Assembly: GCA_007124575.1 (NCBI GenBank)
Contig: SLEW01000153.1
Coordinates: forward strand, 1 to 19,249
DNA length: 19,249 nt
Source: Bacteroidales bacterium
GTDB taxonomy: Bacteria > Bacteroidota > Bacteroidia > Bacteroidales > UBA7960
Reading direction: 5' to 3'
Part shown: positions 1-9,160 of the stretch, piece after piece
How the letters are laid out: each line of letters begins with the position of its first letter
Numbering within the stretch: position 1 is the first letter of the stretch
Program-made: the position numbers and the translations under genes
Notes under the pieces: generated by a model
The model's input: only the letters and a program-made list of their open reading frames with translations
Database searches by the model: none
Told to the model about the DNA's origin: nothing

Positions 1-1125
1 AGATACTCAGCCTTGCTTCCATATCTCAACCATAGGTTTGATCTTGACTACATGTTTGGTGAGATGATCGCTGAGACCAACACAGGACATGCCTACGTAG
101 ACTATGGTGATTTTGAACGTGTTGAGCGCGTTGAAACAGGCTTGCTGGGTGCTGAGCTGACTCCCGATCACGAGAATGGCCGCTTTATCATCAGCAATAT
201 CTTTGCCGGAGAGAACTGGGACGACGATCTGCGCTCACCACTCACCATGCAGGGTATCGAGGTCCGGGAAGGCGAATACCTCATCAGTATTGAAGGGAAC
301 AACATCGATACAAGCATGAACCCATATAAGTTCCTGGAAGACCGTGTAAACAAGTCCACCCGCATCGCCGTAAATGACAGACCCACTGCCGACGGTGCAC
401 GCCATTATACCATCAAGCCCATCAGCAGCGAAGTAAACCTGCGCCATTTCGAATGGGTAAGCGAGCGCCGCAGGATGGTTGAGGAAATGTCAGGCGGACG
501 GATTGGTTACATCTATGTGCCCAATACCTCTTTTGATGGTAACGAAGAACTCTTTAAAGGAATGTACGCATATCATGACAAGGATGCTCTCATCATCGAT
601 GAACGTTTCAATGGTGGAGGCTTTATTCCGGATCGCATGATCGAGATCCTTAACCGGGAAACACTGGCCAAGTGGTATCGCGCCGGACTTGACTATCCCA
701 TGCGCACACCCGGTGTGGCACACGATGGGCCAAAAGCCATGCTTATCAACCAATTTGCCTCCTCCGGCGGGGATGCCTTCCCCTATTTCTTCCGCCAACT
801 GGATCTGGGCACCATCATCGGCACCCGCACATGGGGGGGGCTTGTGGGCATGACAGGCAACGCCACACTTAAAGATGGCGGCTACATTGGCGTGCCCCGC
901 TTTGGAATTTATAATGATGAAGGTGAATGGATTATCGAAGGCATTGGTATCTATCCCGACATTGAAGTGGTGGACGATCCGCATAAGGTGGCGCGCGGAG
1001 AAGATCCCAGCCTCGAAAAGGCCATAGAGATCCTGCTTGAACAGCTTGAAGAAGATCCGCCAAAAGAATGGCCGGTTCCCGAGCAACCAGACCGTTCCGG
1101 ATGGATTGAAGTGGAGATTGAATAG
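1..1125 (+). CDS. Tricorn-like S41 family peptidase, C-terminal part (5' end outside window)
   Basis: The reading frame is open from the first base, so the gene starts upstream and only about 374 C-terminal codons are visible. What remains matches the catalytic half of tricorn-type S41 serine peptidases. There is an N-terminal segment ending in NTGHAYV, with the candidate catalytic His at 88-90. A PDZ-like region follows at about 150-420. The core has DERFNGGG, then ASSGGD with the probable nucleophile Ser at 763-765, and a candidate Glu at 937-939 in IEGIG before YPDIEV. Family members often carry N-terminal beta-propeller repeats, which would lie outside the window. They degrade peptides, and bacterial forms are often exported, but location cannot be judged without the N-terminus. 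In archaeal tricorn a Ser precedes the catalytic His; here that residue is Gly. The gene converges on tamL, 48 bp away. The family call is firm; the physiological substrate is unknown. Confidence 0.9.
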   Translation, partial: RYSALLPYLNHRFDLDYMFGEMIAETNTGHAYVDYGDFERVERVETGLLGAELTPDHENGRFIISNIFAGENWDDDLRSPLTMQGIEVREGEYLISIEGNNIDTSMNPYKFLEDRVNKSTRIAVNDRPTADGARHYTIKPISSEVNLRHFEWVSERRRMVEEMSGGRIGYIYVPNTSFDGNEELFKGMYAYHDKDALIIDERFNGGGFIPDRMIEILNRETLAKWYRAGLDYPMRTPGVAHDGPKAMLINQFASSGGDAFPYFFRQLDLGTIIGTRTWGGLVGMTGNATLKDGGYIGVPRFGIYNDEGEWIIEGIGIYPDIEVVDDPHKVARGEDPSLEKAIEILLEQLEEDPPKEWPVPEQPDRSGWIEVEIE

Positions 1126-1137
1126 GTAGTCGGCAAA

Positions 1138-1164
1138 TTAAGAATGTGGGAGAGACGTTCTTAA
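1138..1164. terminator. Stem-loop between convergent genes, possible bidirectional terminator
   Basis: TTAAGAA (1138-1144) and TTCTTAA (1158-1164) are perfect inverted repeats. A T-G wobble and a G-C pair (1145-1146 with 1156-1157) can extend the stem to 9 pairs around a 9-base loop. It lies in the 48-bp gap between two stop codons facing each other, which is where a shared terminator would be expected. The stem is AT-rich and neither side is followed by a clear T-run, so this is tentative. Confidence 0.35.
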
Positions 1165-1173
1165 CTCAGCAGA

Positions 1174-3480
1174 TTAAAACGGATACCCTATCCCCAGGTT
1201 AAACACGATGTTATCCCTGCGCCAGCGGCTTTTATGCAGCCTTACGGGGTGGAAAAAACTATCGGTGGCGGGATCAGCGAGTGGTATAGCAAAGTCGAAA
1301 CGCAGGATAAAAAAGCTGGCATCGATACGAAGGCCTATACCAGTGCCCATGGCAATTTCTTCATAAAAAGTACTTGTGGAGAATTTGCCACCGGGCACAT
1401 TTTCGTCATCACGAACCCGCCAGACATTTCCTGCATCCACAAACAAAGCACCTTTGAAGAGGCTGGTGATGTCAAAGCGATATTCTACATTGGCCTCCAG
1501 TTTTAACTCACCTGTCTGGTGAATATTATATCTCCCTTCTGTTTCTTCGTCCGGCACATAACGGCCCGGCCCGACAGATCGCGGATGAAACGCCCTGATG
1601 CTGGTTGATCCCCCTGTAACGTAATGTTTTACGTATGGCATCATGTCAGAATTGCCGTAAGGTAATCCGGCACCCAAAAACAGCCGGTAAACAAGGCGAT
1701 GGCCTTCTCCCATTTGCCAGTAATACCGGAAGTCACCATCAGCTTTGGAATACTGGGCAAAGCCCTGATCAAACAAAGCATAGCTCCCATCTTCCTGCCT
1801 GGATACACTAAACACCTGATCCATAAGCAAATAGGCTATATTGCCTGACATATCCAGGTTAAGTTGCACATACCAGTCATTCCGATTGTTTGATTTTAAC
1901 CGGGAGTTATAAATGTACCTTAACTGCCCACCCATGATAAACTGCTCGAACAGGCCCTGACGCAGCAAGGCACCTTCCACAAGATCCTCTTCCATATCCT
2001 CCTGCACGTCGCCTAAAACAAAAATGTTCAACACTACCGGATAGATGCGCAGCTGCGTAGCCAGGTCCCGGTTCCAGGTATAGCCATACCTTGCATGCAT
2101 GGTGGTTAGCTGGAAGGCATCAGTACGGTTCAGATAGTTGGCACCTAATGAGATACTGGTTTTGGGTGACAACACCTGGGGTGACTCTTTCCATCCGGCA
2201 GGCAACACAAATCGTGGAAAGGAAAGGGTGGCATCCATACCCAGCTCTGTTGAGGAAGCAGACCGCTGCCTGCCAATCAGTATTTCATGGGCCCCGTGCA
2301 GACTTAGATCGAGCTTCTCCGCGCCCTTAAAAAGATTCCTGTTGGTGAGCGTCGTATTTAAACCCGGTCCGGCAAAATTGTTTGATTTGGTTACACCCTG
2401 CAATTCAGCTGAAATGGTGCGCCGCTCAACGGGTGTCAGCAACACACGCACATCCAGTATGTTCCTGTCCCCTTCTTCTCTTGCCCGAAAGCGGATGTTC
2501 ACAAACCGAAAAGTGCCCAGACTCATCAAATGGTTCAGGCTTCTGTCATGATCCTGAACATGATAGAGGCTGTCTTTTTCAAAAAAGACCGCCCTCCTGA
2601 GCATCATGGGATCAAACAGCCCGGCGTCATCAGTGACATACATACCCTCTTCGAGGTTCAATGTATCCTGCATGGCTGTGCGATTACCTCCACCAACCAT
2701 GTAATCGGCATGAATATAAATATTACCGATATGGTAGGGTTTCCGCGCAGCATCAGGAATGTCAGCTTTAATGGTGGTATACAGATCCACCCGCCTGTCG
2801 CCCACCGCCGAATCAGCCCGGAACAATATATGATCAGGATGAAAAAAGAAATACCCCTTCTCCTTTAAGGCTCTTTCAATGCGTTGCCGCTCCCGTTTCA
2901 TCGTCTCCAGGCTATAGGGGTCACCCGTAACGATCAGACTGTTGGCAAGACTTTCATTGATTTCCCTGGCAAGGCTGGAATCGTCATCTGCAGGAATAAG
3001 GCTGCCCACCCGGTAAGGTTGCTTCAAAATGACCCGGTAATCCACCGATATGGTACGGGCCGTACTGTCTTGTTCCTCGTCTACTATGGCATCGAAATAC
3101 CCCATGTTATACAAGCGATTATACAAGAGACGCATGTTACGATCGGTGTATGCATCATCAAAAAGGACGGGTTCTTCGCCCAGTCGATTTTTCATCCAGT
3201 GCCGAACACCTCTTCCTGTGGGCTCACCAGCATGCTGATACATCCAAAGTCTCGGCCTGGAGATCAACATCTTGCTGTTAGGCTCAGGTCTCAGCACGCG
3301 CAACAACTCACGTTCAACATTTCTGTCGTCTTTAACCTCTTTTTCAAGATGTATACGACTGCCCGTATACAAATGCTCATCTTCCGGCAAGTTGCGCAAT
3401 CCGGTACACGACGACATCATCAGCAAGATGATAAAGCCAAGCCAGCAGGTACGCCGCAGAAAGGGGTGATATGTGTGCAT
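1174..3480 (-). CDS. tamL: TamL: TamA/BamA-family outer-membrane lipoprotein
   Basis: This is an Omp85-superfamily protein of 768 residues from the ATG at 3480. The N-terminus is a lipoprotein signal (hydrophobic stretch ending LLMMSSC, lipid-modified Cys at residue 25), which distinguishes Bacteroidota TamL from proteobacterial TamA. POTRA-like repeats occupy roughly residues 30-340. The C-terminal half is a 16-strand-type barrel with GGSTSIRAF near residues 623-631, the equivalent of the conserved VRGF loop-6 motif, followed by a GPGRY segment. The chain ends in an aromatic residue (GYPF), as outer-membrane barrels do. With TamB it is predicted to help insert or move proteins or lipids at the outer membrane. 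The ATG was preferred to an in-frame TTG at 3495 because it gives a conventional signal. It lies 35 bp after tamB with no terminator between, so co-transcription is likely. The family call is secure; the substrate is unknown. Confidence 0.92.
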   Translation of the reverse strand: MHTYHPFLRRTCWLGFIILLMMSSCTGLRNLPEDEHLYTGSRIHLEKEVKDDRNVERELLRVLRPEPNSKMLISRPRLWMYQHAGEPTGRGVRHWMKNRLGEEPVLFDDAYTDRNMRLLYNRLYNMGYFDAIVDEEQDSTARTISVDYRVILKQPYRVGSLIPADDDSSLAREINESLANSLIVTGDPYSLETMKRERQRIERALKEKGYFFFHPDHILFRADSAVGDRRVDLYTTIKADIPDAARKPYHIGNIYIHADYMVGGGNRTAMQDTLNLEEGMYVTDDAGLFDPMMLRRAVFFEKDSLYHVQDHDRSLNHLMSLGTFRFVNIRFRAREEGDRNILDVRVLLTPVERRTISAELQGVTKSNNFAGPGLNTTLTNRNLFKGAEKLDLSLHGAHEILIGRQRSASSTELGMDATLSFPRFVLPAGWKESPQVLSPKTSISLGANYLNRTDAFQLTTMHARYGYTWNRDLATQLRIYPVVLNIFVLGDVQEDMEEDLVEGALLRQGLFEQFIMGGQLRYIYNSRLKSNNRNDWYVQLNLDMSGNIAYLLMDQVFSVSRQEDGSYALFDQGFAQYSKADGDFRYYWQMGEGHRLVYRLFLGAGLPYGNSDMMPYVKHYVTGGSTSIRAFHPRSVGPGRYVPDEETEGRYNIHQTGELKLEANVEYRFDITSLFKGALFVDAGNVWRVRDDENVPGGKFSTSTFYEEIAMGTGIGLRIDASFFILRFDFAIPLADPATDSFFHPVRLHKSRWRRDNIVFNLGIGYPF

Positions 3481-3491
3481 TGAATTCAATG
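3478..3491 (-). repeat. 14-bp perfect palindrome covering the tamL start codon
   Basis: CATTGAATTCAATG reads the same on both strands, and its last three bases on the minus strand are the ATG of tamL. In mRNA it could fold as a 5-bp stem (CAUUG/CAAUG) around an AAUU loop, pairing the start codon. The gap just upstream (3496-3520) also carries a direct repeat AAGGTTAT and is AT-rich. A palindrome of this length is expected about once by chance in a window this size, so only its position makes it notable. Confidence 0.4.
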
Positions 3492-3515
3492 TCAAAAGGT
3501 TATAATGTTATAAGG

Positions 3516-6500
3516 TTATTGGGTTGCCGGGTCATCAGGGGTGATTACTTCGTTTTCTTCCTCTTTTCGCATGAACAGTTCCCTGAAGCTAGTAAATGTC
3601 TGACGAAAGATAAAGGATACGCCTGTTTCTATCACTTCACCTTCGAAGATCTCCTGATACTTCCTTTCGCGGAAACCTTTCAGGGTATAGCGGCCGTCGG
3701 GGTCCAGCAGGTATTCTACAGAAAAATCGCCGGCCATGTCTGCGGGGTTTATCTGCCGGCGGGTTTCATCCTCGAGTTCAAGATGGCCACCAGCGGTAAT
3801 GCGTAAACGTTGATCCAGGAAGTCGCGCGACACTTCCATCTGTAGTTCGGTTCTTCCCACCATCTGGCCATTATCGATCTGTTCATAGGATTCGAGATCA
3901 AAGCTGATATCCACACCACGGATATACCTGTCAGAGAGGCGGTTTAACTGCTGAGACAGCAGGCGGCTGGCACTGCTGCGCGCCGTCGAAGTGATTCCTG
4001 GCCCTCCTGTGACAGCAGCAATGGGGTCATCCTGGATAAAATTGCCTATGATAAGCAGTGCAAAAACCTGCTTGTTGAGTTCCGACTCATTTTCGTTTAA
4101 CTCATTCAGCCGGGACTGGAGTCTTCCTTCCATCGCTCCGCGGTGTTCCGCCGGCAATCCCACCTCGAAACTAATCTCCGGCGTCATCAGATCCCCTTCC
4201 ATTTTGAGAAATACTTCAAAGGGATATATTTGCCGGAAAGCACCTTCCTGCTGCCCTGCATCAGGCCCCTGCGAGGCCATGAGCTCTCTTGCGGAGGTTC
4301 GCACCGTATATTTCGCCGTAATATCCACAGTGGCATCCAGTGGATCGCCTGTCCAGACAATATTGCTTCCAGGTTCAATCTGAAAATTACGCCGGATCAC
4401 ATCATAAAATGTCATCTGGTAGGAACCCCCGGATATCTCATAGCTTCCTGTCAGGCTTATCCTGCCCCCGGGATCCACGCCATAGGTAATAAGACCGCCC
4501 CCCTGGATCTCAAGGTAGTCACCCGCCACCTCATCAATAAGAATGCGCACATCCGTAGCAGGATCTAACTCAACATTCACGCTGATATCCAAATTTTCAA
4601 AGGCAGACTGCATCGGTTCAGTCTCCTCCGGTCTTACAGCCAACTCTGTAAATATATCTTCAAGTGGTTCAATAAACTCCACCACCCCTTCATCGCCAAT
4701 GGTTTCAGGCATATGCTGCGGAGGGATGAAGGTAAAACTGGAGCCCTGGTTCAACTTCAGGCGACCTTCAATCACCGGACGCACCATATCACCTGTCATG
4801 TCAAGATCCGTATCTATGAGAAGCGTTCCGAAAAAGAGTTCGTTTGCCTCCCTGGGGATGTCCAGAAACAAGAAATTGGTGCTGGTCAGATTCAGATCAA
4901 AACCAATATCTGACATGTCATGGATGCTGATCGTGCCATCCAGCCTGGCAGGACGTTCACTTCTGTCGAGCAGGGTAAACCTGCTGAACCTGACCTGGTT
5001 ATTGTCAAACAATATTGTTTCTTCAGGTATAGTATACCGCGCATTGAGAAAAACAGCGTGAAATCCTACCTGGTCAAAGTGGATCGCACCATCCATTGTA
5101 GGATTGGCAGGCTCACCGACCAGATGCAGGTTGCCTGAAATCTGCCCTTCCATGTCTGAAAGCTGTTCAAAAGTCAGGGCCTCCAAAGTGGTTAGCTCTA
5201 GATTTCCCAGCGTAAGTTCAATGTCCATAAAAGGCACATCGTCCTGTTGATAAGTGCCCTGAAGGTCAACCTGATTACCATATCCTTTTACGGAGGCCTC
5301 CAGCTCGAAAAAACCGGGATCAGGACTAATGACCAGCATTTGCACATCACCAATGGTGTCGCCGCTGAAACCAAGCTCATCGACATTGAGATCCGCAGTA
5401 AAGGTAAAGTCTGCAAACAGGTCATTCACCACAAAATAACCGTCAAGTGTGCCCTGCACCAAGGCTTCTCCTCCAATCAAATCAAACCTGCCCATATCGA
5501 TCTGACGAAAAGATAACTCCAGGGGAGATACATCTGCCTCACGCTCCAAGCTGCGTATCGCAATCTCCTTCTGGTCCTGCTGAATACGTAGGTCCCGGGC
5601 AAAAAGGCTTTCTTCATAAAAACGGAGATAGTTGTCCGGATATACCTCCCACGGACTCCTGTTTACCAACATGGAAGAATCCAGGCGAAGCTCAGTATAA
5701 TCCTCATGCTGTTCCAGGTTTCCCGACATGTCCAGCCACCGTTGATCCTCCATATCACTAAAAGCAAGACGAAAAGCCAACAGCTTGTCTTCCAGTGATC
5801 CTGAAGCATGAAAATCTTTGATTGTTAACACATCACTTTCAATGTTGGGTATTTCCAATGAAAAATCCATGATGTCAGCATCGGAATCGGCTTTTAGAAA
5901 CATATTTCTTATGTGCCATCCTCCATATATCAGTTCAGGCAAGTTTGCCTCCATCGAAAGCAAGCGGTCAGCACTGTCGAAGCGGGTTTGAATGGTGATA
6001 GCCTCGAAAGAATCAACCTGGGGCAACAACAATTCATGAAAATAGGGTGATGGGTTAATCTTTAAGGATAATGTAAAATGCTGATCAGGCACTTCGGGAT
6101 CATCTACGAGCAAATAACCCTCGTCGGGATCCCTTTCCATGCCCATATAGGTAAGTACATGATCTGCCAGGGCATAAGGGATTTCCACCGGGGAGACATT
6201 CCCCATAAACCGTCCCTCAATGAGCGGTGAATGTATCTCGGCAAGATAATAGTCATCGTTGGTGTTGGTGTTCAGATGCAGGCTGTCCAGATGGTACACA
6301 TCCCTCTCTAACAGCAGGTACGTATCATGAACATAAAGCCATCCATCCGGGAAGTCCGGCTTTTTCATGGTAAAGGCACCTTCCAGGTGGGTTTGAAAAG
6401 CGATCATGTCTTCGGTCAGCTGCAATGCTTGCGCATTCAGATGATCCAGTTTCCAGTTGAAGGTCATTTCTGGCTGGGTTCCACCCGGAGAAATTATGGT

Positions 6501-8387
6501 GAGGGCATCCAGTACGAGGTTCTCGTCTTCATAGCCTATCCGCGTATCAAAAAGGCCTTCACTGGCTTTGGCGGTCAGTTTCAGAGAACGGTAGGTGTAA
6601 TCATTATATGTTACTGAATCTATGAGGACATCCATGTCGAGCTCCATGGTCTCCGGGTCGAAGCCTTTGCCGGTTGCCGCGATGCCGGCATGCAGGTCTT
6701 TAAGTAACTCATATTGTCCGATAAACGCCAGTGGGGCCTCACCCATCAGGGATATGTCAGCCTGCCAGTCAGGGTTCTCATCCCCGCCATTCTCATATTT
6801 TAAGTCAGCATTCACCTCCACGAAGTCTGTAAAAAGATCCACATCAGCATAAAAATCATTCAGGCCCCCTTCCAGGGAGGCTATCAGGGAAAGCTCCTGT
6901 GGCAGCGTAATGCCATCCGGTAACAATTCCTCCGGCAAATAATCTCTCAGGGCCGGGGGAGCTGCTGATAGCGAAAACAGAGGCAGGTCAAGGTGCAATA
7001 CATCCATATCAGGAATTCCCTTAACTCTGCCTGATGTATTTACGGAAAGATTCTGATTCAAAACCAGCTCCAGGGTATCAACATCCAGATTGCCTATTGT
7101 GCCATTGGCAGTAAGTATCAAATCAATAGGCGATGCTTCAGCATATGGAAACAGAAACTCCAGTTCCGGAACGATTGCGACAATATCTTTTCCAATCCTT
7201 CCTTTATCAATTAAAATGTCGAGCCTGTGCCCTGCTTCCAATTCTCCGGGATCCATTAAAGGAATGCTGGTAAACACCCTTGCAGAAACCTCTGATTCCC
7301 TGGTTTTAAGATGGAGGTTCTCCACGAGGTTATGGCGTCCCAGGTTGATGTCGGCACTCATCTGGTCAAGTTGCACGCCCAAACCCTCAGCAAAAGATAT
7401 ATGTTTAAGGTTTGTTGAGATGGTGTCAGCAGCATAGAGGGTGTTTTGCAAATCTATGTTGAGCAGGTCAAATTGTAATCCGGCCACCTGTATCCCGGGG
7501 ACAGCGGCCTGAAAGCTTTTTACCTGGAAACGCATCAGCTTCAGATCCAGGCTCTCCGGCTCAAGGTCAAGGCTGTCTATGCTTGTCTGAAATACCGTTT
7601 CATCCGATTGAACATAACTGAACCCTATGTCTTGCAGGACCAGATGTTTTAGTGCAATATCGGGAGGTGTTACAGGCTCATCGGGGGGTTCAGCCGGACG
7701 GGCGGGCTCAGTGATAAGCACATCCACATGCCCTTTGCTGAATAATGTATGCCCGAGGGCATAAGCGTCTATGCCGGGATCCAGCTGCTCTACCGAGGTA
7801 TGCAATGCTTCCATGGCCACCAGCAGGTCAATGCCTGAAAAATAATCAGCATAACGGAAGCGGATATTATCCAGGCGAATATTGCCCACATCAAAGGTCC
7901 ATGGAGCAGCTTCGTCACTGTCAGGATGCATCTCTTCATCAGTTGACTCATAACCGCTTTGAGGCTGCGTGGCAGGATCTCCTGACATCGCATTCAGAAG
8001 AATCTGGTAATTAAAGAGGGTGTCGGGTTCTGATCGCAAAAGGTTGACCGTAGCATCACGCAAAGCAACCTCCTTTACATCCACGTGATTCCTTAACAGG
8101 CCAAACAGCCGTACATCAAGGCTTAATTCGCCCGCGTAGAGCAAGGTGTCAGCCTTGTAGTCCTCAAGATACACGCCTTTCAAACTGATGGCTTTGGGGA
8201 TACGGACTCCCACGCGTTCAATGGAAATCCCGGTACCGGTCCTGGAGGCAAGTTCACGGGTCACAACATTTGCGACACGTGTCTGCACAGCAGGAAACTG
8301 TAAAGCAACAATTATTAAAAAGACAAGTAAAAGCAGGATCAAAAGCCCGCGCAAAAACCATTTTATAAACTTGCGGACAAATCGCAT
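3516..8387 (-). CDS. tamB: TamB, translocation and assembly module inner-membrane protein (DUF490)
   Basis: This protein has 1623 residues. It starts with a basic segment and one strongly hydrophobic helix (about residues 12-30, many Leu/Ile/Val) that anchors it in the inner membrane. The rest is mostly alternating short beta strands, as expected of the long AsmA/TamB-type groove that spans the periplasm. A low-complexity acidic stretch rich in Asp, Glu and Pro sits at about residues 133-165. The C-terminal TamB domain is clear: around residues 1315-1350 are GGSYQMTFYDVIRRNF and then GSNIVWTGDPLDA, both highly conserved in the family. The end carries the GDFSVEYLLDPDGRY and ETGVSFIFR motifs seen in Bacteroidota members. 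It is predicted to work with TamL, encoded directly downstream, in transporting lipid or assembling proteins at the outer membrane. A weak -7-like element (TATCTTAG, 8455-8448) lies upstream. In E. coli the order is tamA then tamB; here it is reversed. Confidence 0.94.
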   Translation of the reverse strand: MRFVRKFIKWFLRGLLILLLLVFLIIVALQFPAVQTRVANVVTRELASRTGTGISIERVGVRIPKAISLKGVYLEDYKADTLLYAGELSLDVRLFGLLRNHVDVKEVALRDATVNLLRSEPDTLFNYQILLNAMSGDPATQPQSGYESTDEEMHPDSDEAAPWTFDVGNIRLDNIRFRYADYFSGIDLLVAMEALHTSVEQLDPGIDAYALGHTLFSKGHVDVLITEPARPAEPPDEPVTPPDIALKHLVLQDIGFSYVQSDETVFQTSIDSLDLEPESLDLKLMRFQVKSFQAAVPGIQVAGLQFDLLNIDLQNTLYAADTISTNLKHISFAEGLGVQLDQMSADINLGRHNLVENLHLKTRESEVSARVFTSIPLMDPGELEAGHRLDILIDKGRIGKDIVAIVPELEFLFPYAEASPIDLILTANGTIGNLDVDTLELVLNQNLSVNTSGRVKGIPDMDVLHLDLPLFSLSAAPPALRDYLPEELLPDGITLPQELSLIASLEGGLNDFYADVDLFTDFVEVNADLKYENGGDENPDWQADISLMGEAPLAFIGQYELLKDLHAGIAATGKGFDPETMELDMDVLIDSVTYNDYTYRSLKLTAKASEGLFDTRIGYEDENLVLDALTIISPGGTQPEMTFNWKLDHLNAQALQLTEDMIAFQTHLEGAFTMKKPDFPDGWLYVHDTYLLLERDVYHLDSLHLNTNTNDDYYLAEIHSPLIEGRFMGNVSPVEIPYALADHVLTYMGMERDPDEGYLLVDDPEVPDQHFTLSLKINPSPYFHELLLPQVDSFEAITIQTRFDSADRLLSMEANLPELIYGGWHIRNMFLKADSDADIMDFSLEIPNIESDVLTIKDFHASGSLEDKLLAFRLAFSDMEDQRWLDMSGNLEQHEDYTELRLDSSMLVNRSPWEVYPDNYLRFYEESLFARDLRIQQDQKEIAIRSLEREADVSPLELSFRQIDMGRFDLIGGEALVQGTLDGYFVVNDLFADFTFTADLNVDELGFSGDTIGDVQMLVISPDPGFFELEASVKGYGNQVDLQGTYQQDDVPFMDIELTLGNLELTTLEALTFEQLSDMEGQISGNLHLVGEPANPTMDGAIHFDQVGFHAVFLNARYTIPEETILFDNNQVRFSRFTLLDRSERPARLDGTISIHDMSDIGFDLNLTSTNFLFLDIPREANELFFGTLLIDTDLDMTGDMVRPVIEGRLKLNQGSSFTFIPPQHMPETIGDEGVVEFIEPLEDIFTELAVRPEETEPMQSAFENLDISVNVELDPATDVRILIDEVAGDYLEIQGGGLITYGVDPGGRISLTGSYEISGGSYQMTFYDVIRRNFQIEPGSNIVWTGDPLDATVDITAKYTVRTSARELMASQGPDAGQQEGAFRQIYPFEVFLKMEGDLMTPEISFEVGLPAEHRGAMEGRLQSRLNELNENESELNKQVFALLIIGNFIQDDPIAAVTGGPGITSTARSSASRLLSQQLNRLSDRYIRGVDISFDLESYEQIDNGQMVGRTELQMEVSRDFLDQRLRITAGGHLELEDETRRQINPADMAGDFSVEYLLDPDGRYTLKGFRERKYQEIFEGEVIETGVSFIFRQTFTSFRELFMRKEEENEVITPDDPATQ

Positions 8388-8447
8388 GGTAACAGTTCCG
8401 GTTATATCAACTAATTTTAACTACAGCCTGCAGAGTTAAATGAAGTC

Positions 8448-8455
8448 CTAAGATA
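8448..8455 (-). promoter_or_regulatory. Possible tamB -7 element (TATCTTAG)
   Basis: On the minus strand TATCTTAG matches the Bacteroidota TAnnTTTG consensus at all fixed positions but one. It would give a leader of about 55 bases before the tamB ATG. No clear -33 TTG is visible, because that region is taken up by the ferritin terminator hairpin. Weak evidence. Confidence 0.22.
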
Positions 8456-8456
8456 C

Positions 8457-8486
8457 AAAAAAAAAGCCGGAGATAACACTCCGGCT
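8457..8486 (-). terminator. Intrinsic terminator of the ferritin gene
   Basis: On the minus strand, AGCCGGAG (8486-8479) pairs perfectly with CTCCGGCT (8472-8465) around a 6-base loop, directly followed by nine T residues (8465-8457). It lies 92 bases past the ferritin stop codon and before tamB, so it should separate ferritin transcription from the tamB-tamL unit. This is the clearest terminator in the window. Confidence 0.9.
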
Positions 8487-8578
8487 CACATTTGTTGAAT
8501 CCTTTGATTAATGAGTGATCAGCATTTAAAAAACGTTTACATCCAGCTCTTATTTTATAATTGTAAGGTTACGCACGG

Positions 8579-9070
8579 TTAATGGTCGCCACGCATGTTC
8601 ATAATGTCGCGATCAAATACATATAAACCGTGTTTTCCAAGCAGTTCAAGCTTGTCAATGATAGTCTGCACAGAATCTTCTTCCTCACGCTGTTCTTCGA
8701 TAAACCACTGAATCCAGTTGTGGGTGGCAAAATCTTTTTCATCGAAGGCCAGTGCGGCAATGTCATTGATCGCACCTGAAACCATTCTCTCATGATCCAT
8801 GGCAGCATCAAAAGCTTCCTTCACTCCGGGAAAGTCTTTTGGAGGTTTTTCTACCAAAGGCACTTCGGCATAACCGCCTCTTTCATTGACATACCGAATA
8901 AACTTCATCATGTGCTCACGCTCTTCCTCTGACTGCGCATAAAACCAGTCAGCAATACCAGCGAGCCCTTTATTTTCAGCCCATGATGCCATAGCCAAAT
9001 AAAGATGGGATGCATATACTTCTTTTGCAACCTGTTCATTCAGGATTTGTAACATTTTGGTTGATAACAT
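8579..9070 (-). CDS. ftnA: Bacterial non-haem ferritin (FtnA type)
   Basis: At 163 residues this is the usual length for FtnA. It oxidises Fe(II) and stores the ferric mineral inside a 24-subunit cytoplasmic shell. All ferroxidase-centre residues known from E. coli FtnA are visible at the same numbers: Glu17, Tyr24, Glu50, His53, Glu94, Gln127 and Glu130. The chain fits a four-helix bundle, with a long linker around residues 65-82 (GGYAEVPLVEKPPKDF). The residue after Glu50 is Arg, not the Met that ligates haem in bacterioferritin, so this should be a non-haem ferritin. It starts at an ATG at 9070 with a candidate promoter at 9165-9158 and ends before a strong intrinsic terminator. It is divergent from a Bfd-like [2Fe-2S] gene, which suggests linked iron storage and release. 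Confidence 0.97.
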   Translation of the reverse strand: MLSTKMLQILNEQVAKEVYASHLYLAMASWAENKGLAGIADWFYAQSEEEREHMMKFIRYVNERGGYAEVPLVEKPPKDFPGVKEAFDAAMDHERMVSGAINDIAALAFDEKDFATHNWIQWFIEEQREEEDSVQTIIDKLELLGKHGLYVFDRDIMNMRGDH

Positions 9071-9150
9071 AGAGATGTGTTTTATTAGGTTATTAATATG
9101 ATTTAATTTTGTTACTTATCAGATAACAAGCTGGCAGGTCATTTGTTTAA

Positions 9151-9160
9151 TTGTTAACAA
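9151..9160. repeat. 10-bp palindrome TTGTTAACAA overlapping the ferritin promoter
   Basis: TTGTTAACAA is a perfect palindrome that overlaps the candidate ferritin -7 element (9158-9165) by three bases. A second short inverted repeat, TTATC-A-GATAA, lies at 9116-9126 in the predicted leader. Both are in positions where an iron- or peroxide-responsive regulator could bind, but neither is a full match to a Fur or PerR box that I can recognise. Confidence 0.3.

Noticed and set aside
490..1086. Long open frame on the minus strand (198 codons) inside the S41 peptidase gene
   Set aside because: It is antisense to a gene with clear catalytic motifs, has no recognisable domain, and looks like a by-product of codon usage. 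The same holds for other antisense frames, such as 13647-14285 and 2884-3483.
3481..3495. Upstream TTG start for tamL
   Set aside because: It only adds five residues ahead of an ATG that already begins a normal lipoprotein signal peptide.
8579..9070. Bacterioferritin (haem-containing) as identity of the ferritin gene
   Set aside because: The ferroxidase residues follow FtnA numbering, including Gln127 and Glu130, and the haem-ligating Met expected after the first helix-B Glu is Arg.
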